DNA of 64,000 nucleotides, taken from the NCBI GenBank assembly GCA_031841125.1, contig CM063114.1, positions 9,486,001 through 9,550,000 on the forward strand, read 5' to 3'. Every line of letters starts with the position of its first letter. Position 1 is the first letter of the stretch. Position numbers and translations under genes: made by a program. This stretch comes from Acanthococcus lagerstroemiae. Taxonomy: Eukaryota; Arthropoda; Insecta; Hemiptera; Eriococcidae. The notes beneath the pieces were generated by a model. It saw only the letters and a program-made list of their open reading frames with translations. It was not told the origin of the DNA and did not search any database. Shown in pieces: positions 1 through 14,000 of the stretch.

Positions 1-1160
1 GCGAACAATTTTCGTGCTATCAATTTTCGTGCAGAAAATTTTCAGGGAACCTGAAAACATCAATCTGAGAAAGAAAATAATTTTAGCGTCATATGGGAGG
101 CCCTTCGCCCTCGACTGAAGCTTGTATTCCGAAATCCAATATTATATTCTAACAGGATTGAAGTATAATTGAATATCAGAGCTCTGTAGAACCCAAAAGG
201 GAGGAAAAACGACTCCAGCAATGAATTTCTACACGCTAAATACATCAAATTGAGAAATAAAATAATAAGTAGGCTGACATAGGAGCTCCCCCCCTCCCCC
301 AACTGAAGCTCGAATTCCGAAAATCAATTTTATTGTAACAAGATTGAAATAATTGAAAATCAGCCCTTCAGTGGCGCAACCAGAGATTTTCTTTACGGGG
401 TGCTAGAATTTCGAGTTGACTTAGTACCTATCCATTTTTTTGGGGGGGAGGAGGGGGTGAAAAAATTAGTACAAAACTCAACCTTTTATTTTTACCTTGT
501 TTAACAGTCAAATTTGGCTTAACATATATAATCATTGACAGTAGAACTTTGCTTATACATAATATATAATCAGTACCTTACCGTCGAATTTGGCTTAATT
601 ACATATTTTTTTTAGAATTTTGGGATGCATCAGCTTCATGCACCCCCCTTGGTTGCGCCACTGCAGCCCTTTGTAGAACCCAAAAGAAAGGGGAAACAAC
701 TCCAGTAATGGATTTCAAGACGCTGAAAAAACATCAATTTGAGAAAAAGAAATCTTTATCGCTGATATGGGAAAACTCCCTCCTCAACTGAAGCTCGAAT
801 TCCGAAAGTAAATGTTCTGTAACAAGACTGAAGTAAATGAAAATCAGCCCTCTGTAGAACCCAAAGGGAAGGGGAAACGACTCCAGCAGTGGATTTCTAG
901 ACCCTAAAAACATCAATTTGAGAAAAGAAAGAATTTTTAGCTCATATAGGAGAACACCCCTCCCCCTCTCAACAAGAGCTCGAATTTCAAAAGCCAATGT
1001 TATATTGTAATAAGATAGAAGTAATTGATAATCAGCCCTCTGTAACACCCAAGAAGTAAGGGATACGACTCCAGCAATGGATTTCAAGACCCTGAAAACA
1101 TCAATTTGAGAAAGAAAATCATTTTTCGGCTCATATGTGAAGGTTAAATTCGGAAAGTCA
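1..1160. repeat. Tandem array, unit about 180-189 bp
   Basis: A unit recurs with the landmark 'catcaatttgag' near 57, 241, 732, 910 and 1099, followed each time by a pyrimidine-rich stretch, 'ctgaagctcgaattc' and 'ccctctgtagaaccca'. Once the MITE at 369-663 is removed, the spacing is 180 to 189 bp. Copies differ by several percent and by small indels. The array runs off the left window edge, so its size is unknown. ORFs in it on the minus strand are by-products of the repeat. Confidence 0.8.
369..663. mobile_element. hAT-type MITE with perfect 8-bp TSD
   Basis: A 295-bp element has inverted ends beginning CAGTGGCGCAACCA and ending TGGTTGCGCCACTG. It is flanked on both sides by CAGCCCTT (361-368 and 664-671). 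The 8-bp duplication and CAG-type terminus are typical of the hAT superfamily. No coding capacity is visible. It interrupts a copy of the surrounding tandem repeat, so it inserted after the array formed. Confidence 0.9.
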
Positions 1161-2078
1161 GTGTCATCCAAAGATACTACACTATACCAAGACAAGGTGG
1201 TGAGGGGTGAAGAATAGAAGCGCGTCCTGCTGTGGTGCTCCAGCTTAATGCTGAGTGAGCATTACCTCGGTCAGTAGGGTGTTCCACAGTGGCCCTGACA
1301 GGGCAGCGTGAATACGAAGCGAAGGGGCGAAATGGGGACCCTGGCCAGTCTCAAGACGTCCCTCCAGTTACCGATGCGGTATTCTAAAGGGTAGTTTCCG
1401 GGGCCAGGGGTGTCTGAAGAGCCAATTTAGCCTACGTGCATCACCATACGTCCACCAATGGGAATTCCAACAAGAACTTCAATCCCCTTGAAGGACGGAA
1501 TAAAATTTATTACACCTCTGTAACATTGCACGGAATACAAATTCACAGGATTTTTTATCAGAAGGAAATCAATTTTTTTTTATTGATGTGTTTTAACAGG
1601 TTCACAGGTCGAGGATGATCCCAATGTTGCAACTTCCCAATTTGTTCTCACCCATGCTCAATAAATTTTCTCAACATCATTAACTTTTTCGATGTCGAAA
1701 AGAAAACGAAGTGATGTAAAACAGAAATGTGTTATTGGCAGATAATTAGGAAATTGTTCTTTGTTACGTAAATGCAGATTAAAAGCGCCCATTGATGGAG
1801 CGTGACCTACAATAATAGCCAAGAGACGCATTTTTATTTTCAGTTTTCAATAATTATTAAACTTAAATTTATTTGACTCACGTTAGTTTGGCGATGCAAT
1901 AAACATCGCATTCGCCTGTTGTTCGTCATCGTAGTCAGGTTGTGAGTTGCCCTACTGCGGTTCATTTAAGCACGAAAAAAATTTGTACCGTGATGTAAAA
2001 TTCATTAGAGCCTGGTTTTTGGTGTTTAATGATTACAGATTGCGCCAGCTCACGCACCGTCTACGATATTTTCGAAAA
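1161..2078. other. Upstream flank of the P450 gene, no gene seen
   Basis: The stretch holds a moderately GC-rich patch (about 1200-1420) of unknown nature and then AT-rich DNA leading to the P450 start. No convincing coding frame or RNA gene was seen. It presumably contains the P450 promoter, but no confident TATA or initiator can be named. Confidence 0.4.
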
Positions 2079-5000
2079 ATGGGTCTTCTTTTAATTTCGA
2101 GTTGCCTTCTACTCGCGGTCTTTTCGCTGTTTTTAGCGTTTACGTTGACTTTCTATCAATGGAGAAGCCTATCGTACCGCCGAAAGTGTCGTCAGCTGCC
2201 CAGTCCGAAGCAATATCCGATTTTCGGCATCGGTTTGGAAGTTGGGGCCGTCAAACACGAAGGTACTAATCGCGCATTATTTTATAACCATTTTCTCGAT
2301 TAGAAAGTATCCATGATTCGAGCGTTTAACTGAAAAATTAATGAGCCATTGATATTCGTGCCAGAGGGTTATTCTCCAGTTACCGAGAATATTTTGTTAC
2401 CAGCAAATTTTAAACTCTAACTTGCGATGTTTTATTCTTATTTTAACTAATTTTATGCGTGTGTGGGGGGGGGGGCTGGACGTGAGGTTTAGGGTTGGCA
2501 ACATTTCTTGGAGTCTTAACTGAGTCATTCTCCAGAAACTATAAATATTTTGCTATCAGCAAATTTTCCTAACTTTCGATTTTTTTGGTGGACGGAATGG
2601 GTTATAATAGTACATAAAAACAATCGCAACTAATCCCACCAATCATTCATCAGAAAAGACAGTTACTATCTTTTAAATGAAAATAGTACAGGGAAGTGCC
2701 CATCGTCGTGGATATTACTATCTCGTCTCAATACCTGTTGTATTTTTTTTTAAATTTTTGTTTCAAGATGTTTTAGCATTTTATATACGCTTTTACTACC
2801 GGGTACTTGAAAAGAAAACCGTAACGCTCCTGTTACTGTGACGTCATACTATTGGGTATATACTTGAGCGAAAATTGTGTTTACACATTTCCAGGGAAAT
2901 TTATTTCTTCCAGCCAGGGGTATACTTGAGCGAAAACCGTAACGTCCTCTCGACACGCTCCCCCCGACACGAAGCCTGCGCCCTTTCGAGCATTACCTCA
3001 GAGACGTCGGGGTTCTCCTCTCATTTCCAGCTCAGTTCTTTAGCTCTTCAGGTGACAATTCAGTTCAGAGGTTGACGCTTCCATTTTCTTCCAGCCATGG
3101 GTATACTTGAGTGAAAACCGTAACGCTTCCCCCGGCACACTCCCCCTATACGAATTCAGTGGTTGACACTTGCTGCGCCCTATGCGACTAAACTCTGCAG
3201 CAGTGTTGTTAATAGATATTTCCATGCCCCCGACACAAAACCAGTTCGTATGATTTAGCTCTTCATGGTGACAATTCAGTTTAGTGGTTGTGAAATTTAT
3301 TTTTCTTCCAGCCATGTACTAAAGTAACGCTCTAAAGTAACGGTTTTTGAAATTTTTTCTATGTGCCAAAGCAAAGACATGAAAATGTCAACTATCAAGT
3401 TTCTTGTTCGACAATTTAACGCGATAGTCAGTTTTAGCATTTTGAGTTTTTCACATTTTAAGGGAACTAATTTACGAAAGGATAAGCAGGCTTCACGATG
3501 GAAAGGATCCGGACCAGATTTTTTGGGGGTCCGGATTTTTCATTGCCTGATTTTTCTTTTTTTTTACATTTTCACGTCTTTAACTTTGGCACATAAACAA
3601 CAAAAAAAAGTTACTTCTTGAGTTACTTTTGAGCGTTACTTGGAGCATCACAAAAAAAACAGCCGATCGCGAGCTTTGGCACATAAACTAAAAAGTGTTA
3701 CATGTACTTTTTGAGCGTTATTTCTGTGGCAAGAACGCCCTCCCCCCCCAAAAAAAAAAAGAATTTAGTGGTTGACATTTCCACGGAAATTTATTTTGTT
3801 ACTGCGTGACTGCAATCGGCAATCGTGTTGGTAGAAATTTCCATGGACATTTTTTTTTATTCGAGTATGAAAGCATAATATAAAATGTCAGAAGGAAAAG
3901 GTCACTGAAAGGCCAAAGTGGCAATACTAGGACGTTGCAAAACCAGAAGTACATTTGTCTAATAAAGTGATATCATTCAGAACGATTGGACGAAAATGTT
4001 AAGAAGTTCAATTTCCTGTCAGTGACTTCACATTTCCAGAAGGGAAGGCGTCAAGTTCTATTACCAGGGTCTTCAGTCCATTGTCGTGGTCACGGGGAAA
4101 TTACAATTTTTGTTTCATTTTCAGTGTGCTATGTACTGCTTCACTTCAAAACCTGTCGCAAAGAAACTGTTATAAGATTCTATTCCAAACTTTGGAGAAA
4201 TTTATGAAATGTTTCAAAATTCCCAATTTTGAGCGAACGTTTACTGAGAGAAATGACTTCTTACATCAATGATGGTAATTTCAAAAATTCCTTGGAAAAG
4301 GAAATTCTTGAAACTGTTATGTCCGTAGTCGTAGATATCAGTGCTCTCGCCATGGACATGATGTCTATCGTTGTGGATCAAAGTCGCCCCCTCCCTAAAT
4401 TTTGATGCTCCTACTCTGTAAACTTGTTGAATATTCTCTACTACGTATAAACTAAGTATTATGGGAGGAGGGGGAGTCTAAAATAAGAAGAAATGCCGCC
4501 TTAAAATTCTCAGTTTCTGGGGAATAATCCACCGACAATCCGTACGAATTGTAAAAAGTATTGGTCGTATCAGAGGCATAGTCAGAAATAAGAATCTGCG
4601 GCCCCCTAATCCTTACAAAAGAATAAAGTATGATTTCTTGTGTGATAAATGAAAGTTCTCTTTAATCCGATCACTAACATTTAGAAGCGCAAATAGGGCT
4701 CAGAACTGGGGAGAGGGGCTTAAGTCCTCTTATTATGAAGCAACACCACCCCCGCATCATTTTATTTGGTAATTTTTCAGTGTTTGGGGGCTATTTAGAC
4801 GTTAAGGGGAAGGAGGCTAAGCCACAAGCCCCCCATTTGCGTCTATGCTAATATTGTTTTTCTTAATTTCTGTTTTACCTATACAAGTAGTGTTTTTTCC
4901 CTTCCCTTTCCCAACCTGACCGAGAAGAAGCTGCGAGTTTCTTTCTTTCTTTTTCCTGTATCTCAAAAACTCGTTTTTCACGCTAAGAAGTTTTTTCTTA

Positions 5001-8000
5001 TCAGGGGGTGACAAATGTATAACGATACTTGAAATTCAATTTTTTGTTTGTTTACTTATTCGACTCCTGGATCATGGCACTTTCATCTTTCTCAATGACA
5101 CAAACAAAATAATGGACTTGAAAACGCGCTCTCTGGTAGATGAAATCTGCACTACAAAATGTAAAAAAAAAAACGCGCTCTCTGTTGGATGAAATCTGCA
5201 ATACCGTAATCTGGAGTAACTTTGGACCGATTCAACTTTTTTATTTAGAACATTTCCCACGAAGTTCAGATTGCAGGGAAGTTCATCAAATTTGGCACCG
5301 AATTAATGCCAACGCATGTGGCTACACTGCTATGTAATTAAAATCGATTTTAAAATCGACTAGGGGGCTTCGCCTCTCGGCAGCTTCGCGGCCCAACCCC
5401 CCGCCGTCACTCGCTTCGCGTCTCGTCCGACCATCACAGTCCTCAGTGTGGTATAAAACTTTTGTTCCGGAGTTGAGGTTTGCTTTGCGCTTCTTTTGCT
5501 CCCCCTCTATCGGCGGTCCTCAGTCTTCCACCATGAACCCCCTTCTATACTTTCTTCATCACGAGCCTCCTCCTCCACCACGGCCCCCTCATTCACCACG
5601 GTCGCTCTCCGCTTCCACGGTCACAGTTCAACAGTCGTAGCCCTCCTCAGCCACAAACTCCTCCCCATAACGGCCATAATCTCCTACCAGAGGCTTCAAT
5701 GCCCACCCCATGGTCTTTTACCTCCGCAGTATCCCCCCTCCCCGCAAACCCTTTCCTTCTGCACATTTGGGTAGGCCCTCTTCTTTGGACTTCTTCCGCA
5801 CCACTACAATCATCCACCACCACAACCAACCTCCACCACCTGGGCCTTAATCTCTTCACATTACCCTCTCCCTCTTTCCTTGACCTTCTCCGTCCACAGC
5901 TTCTCCCCCACATGGCACCCTCCATTAATCCCTCCAATCATCACCTAGTCTCCCCCCGATCACCCTCTTCCACCTCGAGTACCCTCCCCCATTAGGACCA
6001 CGTCTCCCCGACCGGACCCCCACACCACTATGGCCTACATTTCTGTTCACGTACCACACCTTCACTACGACCTCTTCACCCATCACTATGCCCTCCCCAA
6101 TTAAGGCCTTAATCCCTCGCTACAGCCTTCCCATTCCACTACTCCTCCTCTGCGGCCTCCTTGTCCCAACTCCCTCGAAGATCCCCTGGTCCTCCACTCA
6201 GGAGCTCCCACCACCATGACCACTCTTCCCCTTCAGACCCCCGCTACCAGCCTCTCCTGCACCATGGCTTTCATTTCCCTCTCCAGCCCCTCTTTCACCC
6301 AGGACTTCCTCCACCACCACCACGACCACCCCTCTCCCACGAGACCCCTCCCCCACGAGAACCCTTCCCCTCAAGACCACCTCCTCGGGACCAGAACCTT
6401 CCACATCGAAAACTTTGTTTTGAACACCAAAAAATTATTGTTATCAAATTTTCGTTTTTTTGTGGTTGGATGCTGCAAACTTTTCTAAATCATTAAAAAA
6501 AAATCTTGTTATCAAATTTTCGTTTTCTCGTGGTTGGATGCAGCAAACTTCTAAATAATTTAAAAAAAAAATCAAAAGAATGAATGCAAGTTGAATTATT
6601 GGGAAAAAAGTAGAAAGAATGACGAAAATTTTTGTACCAAGTTTTAAAGTTGGTGAAATAAAATGGTTCGTTTGTATAAAAGAAAAACTCTGAGGCGTTA
6701 AAAAATGTCAGAAGAGGTCACCACGACTTGGACAAAGAAGTTATGAAATGTATACCTCATTTTGAATTTATTTTAAAAATCAACATTTTTATAGCTGAAA
6801 TTTTGATTTTAGATATTTCAGCTGTAAAATAATGAAAAAACCTATCCTTTTCGAAAAGTCCATATTCCACGCATTTTTTGCGATTATCTCGATAAATATG
6901 TTTTCTAAAGAAAAATTGCAAAATACCTTTTTATAGAAAATTTAACAAGGGACATTTCATGTTATTGGCATTTTGGTCCTAAAGTGAGTGTTTTTTCAGA
7001 TAACTGCGATTTACCTAGTAAAGATGAGTTATGAAAGAAAAAATAAAAGCCAAGTTCCTCGAAACTTTTACACATTTTTGCGATTATCTCGGTGAATATG
7101 CATTCTAGAGAGAAGTTGTATTAGATCTTTTTGCAGGAAATTTAACAAGGAATATTTTATGTTATATGCATTTCGGTCCTGAAGTTGATAGGTTCCGAGA
7201 AATTTGCGTTGTTTTTTTTTGTAAAATCCCAGTATTACACCCAACATCAAGGTCAAAGCGGCACGGACTAATGACCTCAGATTGAGTTCAAATTTTCTAT
7301 GGCGAGTTTCTAGATCCATTGGAACAAATTTCAGTGCGACCCAAATGAATTGGCGAAAACTCGTAAAATAAGAGACACCCTATTGTATACTTTAATGAAG
7401 AAAAATGTCTTTTTATACTTGAATAAATATTGATTCTTTATTCAAAGTTCATGAAAAGTTTTTCCAGAACTTTGGGAACCCATAACATTATTTTTTTGAA
7501 GAGAGAAAAAAGAAGTCCGAAGTTACCCCTTTGCTGAATAATTTTTAGACTGCCACTTTTTGTCTTCTGGAGGGTTCAAAATAAAAAACCCATGTAGTGG
7601 TAAACTACAAGTCAAAACAAGATTTTTTATTACCTTCAAACCATCTTTGTACCACATGTTAGGGAGTTACAGGGACTTGAAGTTAAAAACAGTCCAAAGT
7701 TACCCCAGATAACGGTACAAAATGTAAACATTCGACACTTACACCTTTACTACTAGGGATGGGCGGTGGGAATATTCCCGGGGGAAAATGGGAAGGAAAG
7801 GAATTTTGGGTGGGAAGTTATTTTCAGGGAAGATTGGGACTTTACTGTAGACCAGCTGGCAAGCACCAGTCAGTACTGAGTTGTACTGGCATCGATACAT
7901 AATAACAAGAATTTTGAAGAACAGTGGTAACTTTTCATAACCTTAAAGGTTTTCGATGGAGCCCTATACACGTGCAGGAGGCAATGAAAAATAAAGAATT

Positions 8001-11000
8001 CACAAAAATTTCCAATGTTCCCAATTTTCCTACCCAAAATTCCCAGGGAGGGAATCTACTTGGAAATAAAAATAAATTCCCGGTTTTTGACCATCCCTAT
8101 TTACTACTGCATTTGCGTATGTTTAAAGAACCTACCCCTATGAAAAACTCGATTTTAAGGTTGTGGCACTTATATCCCCTTTCTTTGGTAAACCTATAAG
8201 ACTATTTTATTTCACGTACATAAGAATTTGGCAGCTAATTATTTCTAAAGTCAATTACATACTTAACATTACATTTTAAGAATTCCAGGGTCCAGGCTCC
8301 AGGCTCCTGAACTCAACCAAGGAAGATCCATGTCCCTATAATATTTTACCATCAGATGTATGCAGACTCTTGACGATGAGGGAGAGTCCTGCCACACAGT
8401 ATTATTTGAATGTGGCACTTGGAAAATTCCACTTGCCAGCTTGGCAAAATTGTTTTTTTAGATTTCAGCTGAGTACATACTAGTCGGAACTTTTGCTATC
8501 AACATCCCCTCCCTACACCCAAAAAATATTTATTAACTAAGGCTCTGGGTGTACTGTCTCTTGTTGACACCCGGAATCATCCCTGTAGTATCAATGAACT
8601 GTACAAAAACAGATGAATTTTAGAATAGAAATCTATTCCTAGCAATTTCACTACCGCATCCAATCTGCCCCAAAATCACTCTCGAGTATTATTCGATTTG
8701 CTAACGGAAACGCAGTCCTAACAGTGATTATTGTAATTCTAGAGATTCGTCGCAAATCATTTTAAAAAGTTTGTCGACAAATAAGACGAGTACAGCGTAC
8801 CAAGAAGATTATTTATGGAATATTCGGACTGTTTTTGAACCGCGATAACTTATCGCCGTAAAATTACAAATTAAAATGTAGGTACAGAATGAGCATAAAA
8901 TATCATCAACGTAATTAAACGTATGCCACTTAGAATGATGATTTTGGGAAGGTAATTCCCAACACACAAACACTAGCATGACAACGACATATTTATACAA
9001 CTTCACCTGATTGGCATTCCGAGCGAGACTTAGCATCTCCGGTCTCATGCCAAAAATAAAATCAAATTTCGGCTGCGTAATTTTTTCCGCCGATTGTTTG
9101 CATTGTTACAAATTATTATAATTTTTATATTATGTTTACAATTTAGAGCTATATACTCGATTGTTTACGTCTGAGGAATACAAAGACGCAGACTACTATG
9201 TACATGTGCATTGTTGGCTTCGAGAATATTCTTCATTTAATTGATGGGTCGACTTTATTTGCAGAGTTAATGGACTGGTTCACCAAGAAATGGAGATTAC
9301 TAGGCGATATTATTCATTTTAATGTGTTGGGCTTACCTATTGTAGCTCTGTTGGACCCGGAAGATGTGGAAGTAAGTTATTCGAGGAACACCGAACACGT
9401 TCATTGTTTTTTCGTATTTCACAATACCACCTCTCAAATAAATCGACTTAAATTCGATCAAATCAATTGTTAGTTGAATCTAATAACAGCAAAATATTTC
9501 AGGCCGTGTTCAACAACAGTAAACATATAACTAAGGGTGCGGAGTACGATTATGTAGCCCCGTGGTTGTGCGAAGGTCTGCTCACTAGTACAGGTAAGAA
9601 TATTCCACAATAAATTCAACAGCAATGTGTAAGAAGTGTGCTAAGGGATAAGGAATGTAGACATTGGAGAATCCTTACTTAAGATTTTGATTCCTTTTAC
9701 TCTGAGAAATTATCAATTAATAAAATCCCTTTCATTTGCTAACGTTGAAAAAGTGAAAATAAAAAGTTTTTTAAACTGGTAAAATTGAGGTATGTTAAAA
9801 AATTTAGACCATCCCACAGCCAAAAAAACTTTGGTTTTGAAGATAAACAGTATGCCAGCTAAGCTGGAAAGTTTAACGTTGTAATGCAACAATGAAGAAA
9901 ACATTCAGGGACGTACCGATAGGAGGTAGAAGGGCAACTTACCCCCCCCCCCCCCCGTAGAAAATTCTCACTCAGCAGTTGGGAAAATTTATTATTCTAG
10001 GCAGGTGGAGTTGGGAAATTTCAGTAGATGGATCAAAATATGAAAAATTGGGGGAAAATCTAACAGGTGTTTTTTTTGGACTTTGATACTTGGGAATTTT
10101 GAATTGAGAAGTTGGAAGAATCCCACATGTCAAAATATTTTTTTTTTGCTTTGATACTTGGGAATTTTGAATTGAACCAATTTGGACTCCCCTCCCCCCA
10201 GAAAAATTCTTTGGCTCATCCCTGAAAACATTCATTTCCCTTTTTTTTTTTACTATTGCTCTTTAAAGAAAATGACCTCAGGATCCTAGAGATTATATCT
10301 GGCAGCATGACACTTTTCCAGCGGGAAGTGGGAGGATTAGAGTCCAGGGGGAGGGGAGTAAGATGACGATTTCAAATTTCAAATTTCAGTGAACAAGCGA
10401 AGCAAATGCCCCTCATTTATAGATTCTTTTGCTGAAATTAAAAAAATAAAATCTTTCAGCTGGACAAACCGTCGGCTCAGATGGAGAAAATTACCCATTT
10501 TGCCGTCCCCTGGACGCTTTAAGTTAGCCCTGAAATTTCATCGTGGGATGGACAAAAAAAAAGTTAACCAACCAGTAAAAATGGATCTTTCTCCAGCGAC
10601 CATGAACGTACCGAAGAGTTTTTCGGGGGGGGGGGAGGAGTGTGTGAAAGTCCAAACTAATTAAACTTTAAATTCCCACGTGTCAAAGCGGGAAAAAAAA
10701 ACTTGTGACTTGTATTTTAACAACGTCTCAACTCAAAATTCCCAATTGTTAATTGTTGGATTTTTCACTTCTCGATCAACTCAAAAATTCGCAAGTATCA
10801 GGGCAAAAAAAAGCAACTTTTGACTCGTTGGATTTTTCCAGCTTACTAAAATGGTAAAGTTTCCCAACTATGCGCTGAGTAAAACATTTCCTAAAGGGGG
10901 AAGGCCTACTCCCCCCTTCGACTCCTAGATACTAATGGCAAACATAGTGCGGATTCGTTTTCAATGACTTGATAATGATAGCAAATATTTTCTTAAAAGT

Positions 11001-14000
11001 AGGTAAGTGAGAGCTCTGCCTATTGGTCCCTTTTTGATCCAACCTTTGTAGTTCATGCTCTTTTCGGTCTTTTCTTAATCTTGTCTACCTATGTACACTG
11101 TCTATTTGTCTCTTGTTTGCTTGATTGGTTGTCTGGCTTGATCTAAAGATCAGATATCTCACCCTACAATTTTTGGAGCTTTAAGATGGCCACTAGTCCG
11201 GTGATTCTTTTAGTTGAGGGGAGGGGTTAGATTTTTAGTTTAACAGAGTGAAAAGAAAACTTCATCTTCAAAATACTCTAGGGGTCTCCACCTCATGACT
11301 GCTTTGAGGTCCAACCCTGGATACAAACATATTACAGTTTTCACACCGAATAATTGTTATTCTAGTTAGTTTCCCTGTGGATCCGATTTTTCAAATGTTT
11401 AAAAGTAAGATTTCAATTTCTTTGGCACCCTTTTTGAAAATATATTTACAGTTTTCTCCATTATCTGTTTTTCTCATTTTTTTTATTCCTTATGAATTTT
11501 TCTCCTCCATATTTTCTGTGGTTAGACATATTTTTTTTATTTTTTTTATTTCCCACATTTTTTTTTCTTTTACTCAACATAAATTTTCTTTTTTTTTTTC
11601 TTCTCTTTGTCTGCCACTGCTTTCTCCATACCTTCTGTCTTTCTGTAAATTGTTTTTAAGTTTTTGATTTTTTGTATCTCTTTTGCTTTTCCTGTCTCTT
11701 TGCCATTTTCAGCTATTCTCAGTCAGTTTGTGTCTATTTCCAGGGATGGGAAAGCTGAATGAATTAGCTTCGCTTCCAGCTTCCAATATTCCCCCATTGA
11801 AACTGCTTCCACCTTCCGACTTTTTGCTTAAATACAAAAACTTCCAGCTTCCATCTCCATGTCCATCAAAATTCTTCAAGGGAGTTTGTGGTTTCTAATC
11901 TAGGGCACCGAGTTTTAATTTTTCGATTGTTATTGTCACAAAACTTATAATATTCTAGCGTGAGTACATTAATCGACCCAGACTGGGGCAAATGGAAAAA
12001 TTAATGGTAAAATGAACGTGAAATTCGTAAATGTAAAAGAATCAAGTAGCAAAAAGAAGTTGAAAAATAATTGGCTTCCGCTACCAGCTTCCAATTTTTT
12101 ACATCAGGCTTCCAGTTTCCAACTTCCATTTCCATCTCTGTTTATTTCTGCGGTTCTCTTTCCAATAATTAGATTTACTGTTAAGATTTATTTAAAACTC
12201 CTAACGATTTTAATTAGTATCCTTTTCCAAGATCCAAAGCCTGAAGGTTGGTGCGATAGAACATGTTGGCCATGAAAAACCCTAATTGAAATTTCCAGAA
12301 GAAAGGATGAAAGCAGGAAGGGAGGAACGGAGGGAGGGAGAACAGAAGGAGAGAGAGCAGGGAAGAAAGGAACGAAGAGAGGAAGGAAGGAAAGGGGGGG
12401 GGGGCAAGGAAGGAAAGAAAGAAAGAGAAGGAGGAAAAATTCTTTCTTCTTTATTAGGGTCGGCTAGGAGTAGCCGAGCCTATTGCAATCACTTTTTTTC
12501 TTTTTCTTTTCCAGTTGTCGCGGACTCCGTGACAGAGCACAGTGTATCGTCCAGTATGATTTTTGATCTCAGGATCAGTTTTACAAGGTATTGCTGGGCA
12601 CCTCAGCATTAGTGTTTATGTTTAGTGTTCTGTTTGATTACCGTGTAGAACACGTTAAATCGGAAAATGAATTCTGAAAGCATTAAACGGGATAATACAG
12701 AAAAGGAATTCTCGTTATCTCTGTGGGTTTTCGAATACGCGATGTGTTCTCTCGTTTTGTGTTGATCAGGTATTTTTTGTGAAAGTTTTTATTAGGGTTG
12801 TCAAAGCCGTTAACATTCCTGAATTACATTGTTTTGATTATTTCATGATTAATAATTATAATTATAACTATTATCAAGCGACTTTCTATCGTTCTTATGT
12901 CAATGCTAAGTTTTTAGCGCATGAAGAGTTATGATTTCCTCATCATGTCACCTGAATTGGTTGAATTGAGTAATATAGAAGAACGTTTTCTATCGCCAGT
13001 TACCAGTAGTAGCGAGAAGCGAACGAGTTGTAATATGTAGCATGTAAAGAGGTTATCAGTAAATCAGTATGTTGAAGTGAACATTATGTTTGTACCAATG
13101 GCTTGTGTAACATTATTCAGATGAATCAGTCATAGGATGTATGTATGTCGTACCTATACGTAATAATTATCAAGCAAACAGAGAATCTGCTAGCGTGAAT
13201 ATCACATTGTTTTTATTCCCTTGGAAGGGGATAGTTGTTTGCTAATCATTTGATGTTTTTAGGGTCGGCTAGGAGTAGTGTTGGTATTTTATCTGTTGAT
13301 CAATTGCTCTTCAAGAATTAGAAATCAGATGAAATCTTCAATCAGATGGACGAAGTGCGAATGTTGCCGAGCCCAGAGCTTTGCAGTCTGAAGCCGTTTG
13401 AACTTGCCATGTCCTGTTAGTGTGTGTGTAGTGTCATCCCAATTACCTTTCATCTATCAGCTCGTATATTCCGGAACAAAAGACCTTAAATATGATTACC
13501 AATGGTTTTTTTCTTTCTTTCTAATATATTTTCTAACGACCACCAATAAGAGATAGGCTAGTATAATTTTTCAGTCGAGCGCCGACCCTTTTTCCAGCAG
13601 CTAGCTGCTTGTTTATGTACTCGTATTTTGGTCTCTTTCTTTTTTCATTCTTTCTTCCCTCCGCTCTGTTTTCTTTACCTCTGTTTAAACAAAACAGCAA
13701 AAATCATTTGGTAAATAAAAGGAATGATTTTCTTCTCGATCCTCAAAAACATTCTTCTTTGCATCATTTCTCTCTTTCATGAACTTTATTCAAATTTTAG
13801 TTTAAAAGTGGAAAAAAAGTGATTTTTCATTTTTCGTGACTTTCTATTAAGTAACTACTGAAATGTTACAAAATTTCCTATGACCAGAAAAAAGAAACTA
13901 ACTACTTAATTTTTCTGACCATGTGATGGAACATCCTTACTTATGGTATCACCTCCCGCCCTCCTCCCCAGGCCCTGTCCATGTCCTTATATCTTATGTT

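Larger units (their letters stand above)
2263..9264. other. P450 intron 1 (7.0 kb), repeat-rich
   Basis: No further coding exon was recognised between exons 1 and 2. The intron contains degenerate repeats around 2850-3130 built on 'tatacttgagcgaaaaccgtaacg'-like text, a G-run at 2465-2475, a C-rich skewed block (5490-6420), a 200-bp tandem duplication (6841-7200) and a hAT MITE (7754-8099). Small ORFs here look like chance frames. Confidence 0.6.

Noticed and set aside
60..1195. Minus-strand ORFs with similar peptides
   Set aside because: They repeat because the DNA is a tandem array; part of one crosses the MITE.
5496..6496. Proline-rich proteins in several overlapping frames
   Set aside because: All frames are open because stop codons are rare in the C-rich DNA; no splice logic or domain.
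12456..12462. TTAGGG as telomere repeat
   Set aside because: There is only a single occurrence per copy, within a longer dispersed repeat.
12286..12612. Lysine/glutamate/glycine-rich ORF of 108 codons
   Set aside because: It is translated from a polypurine tract.
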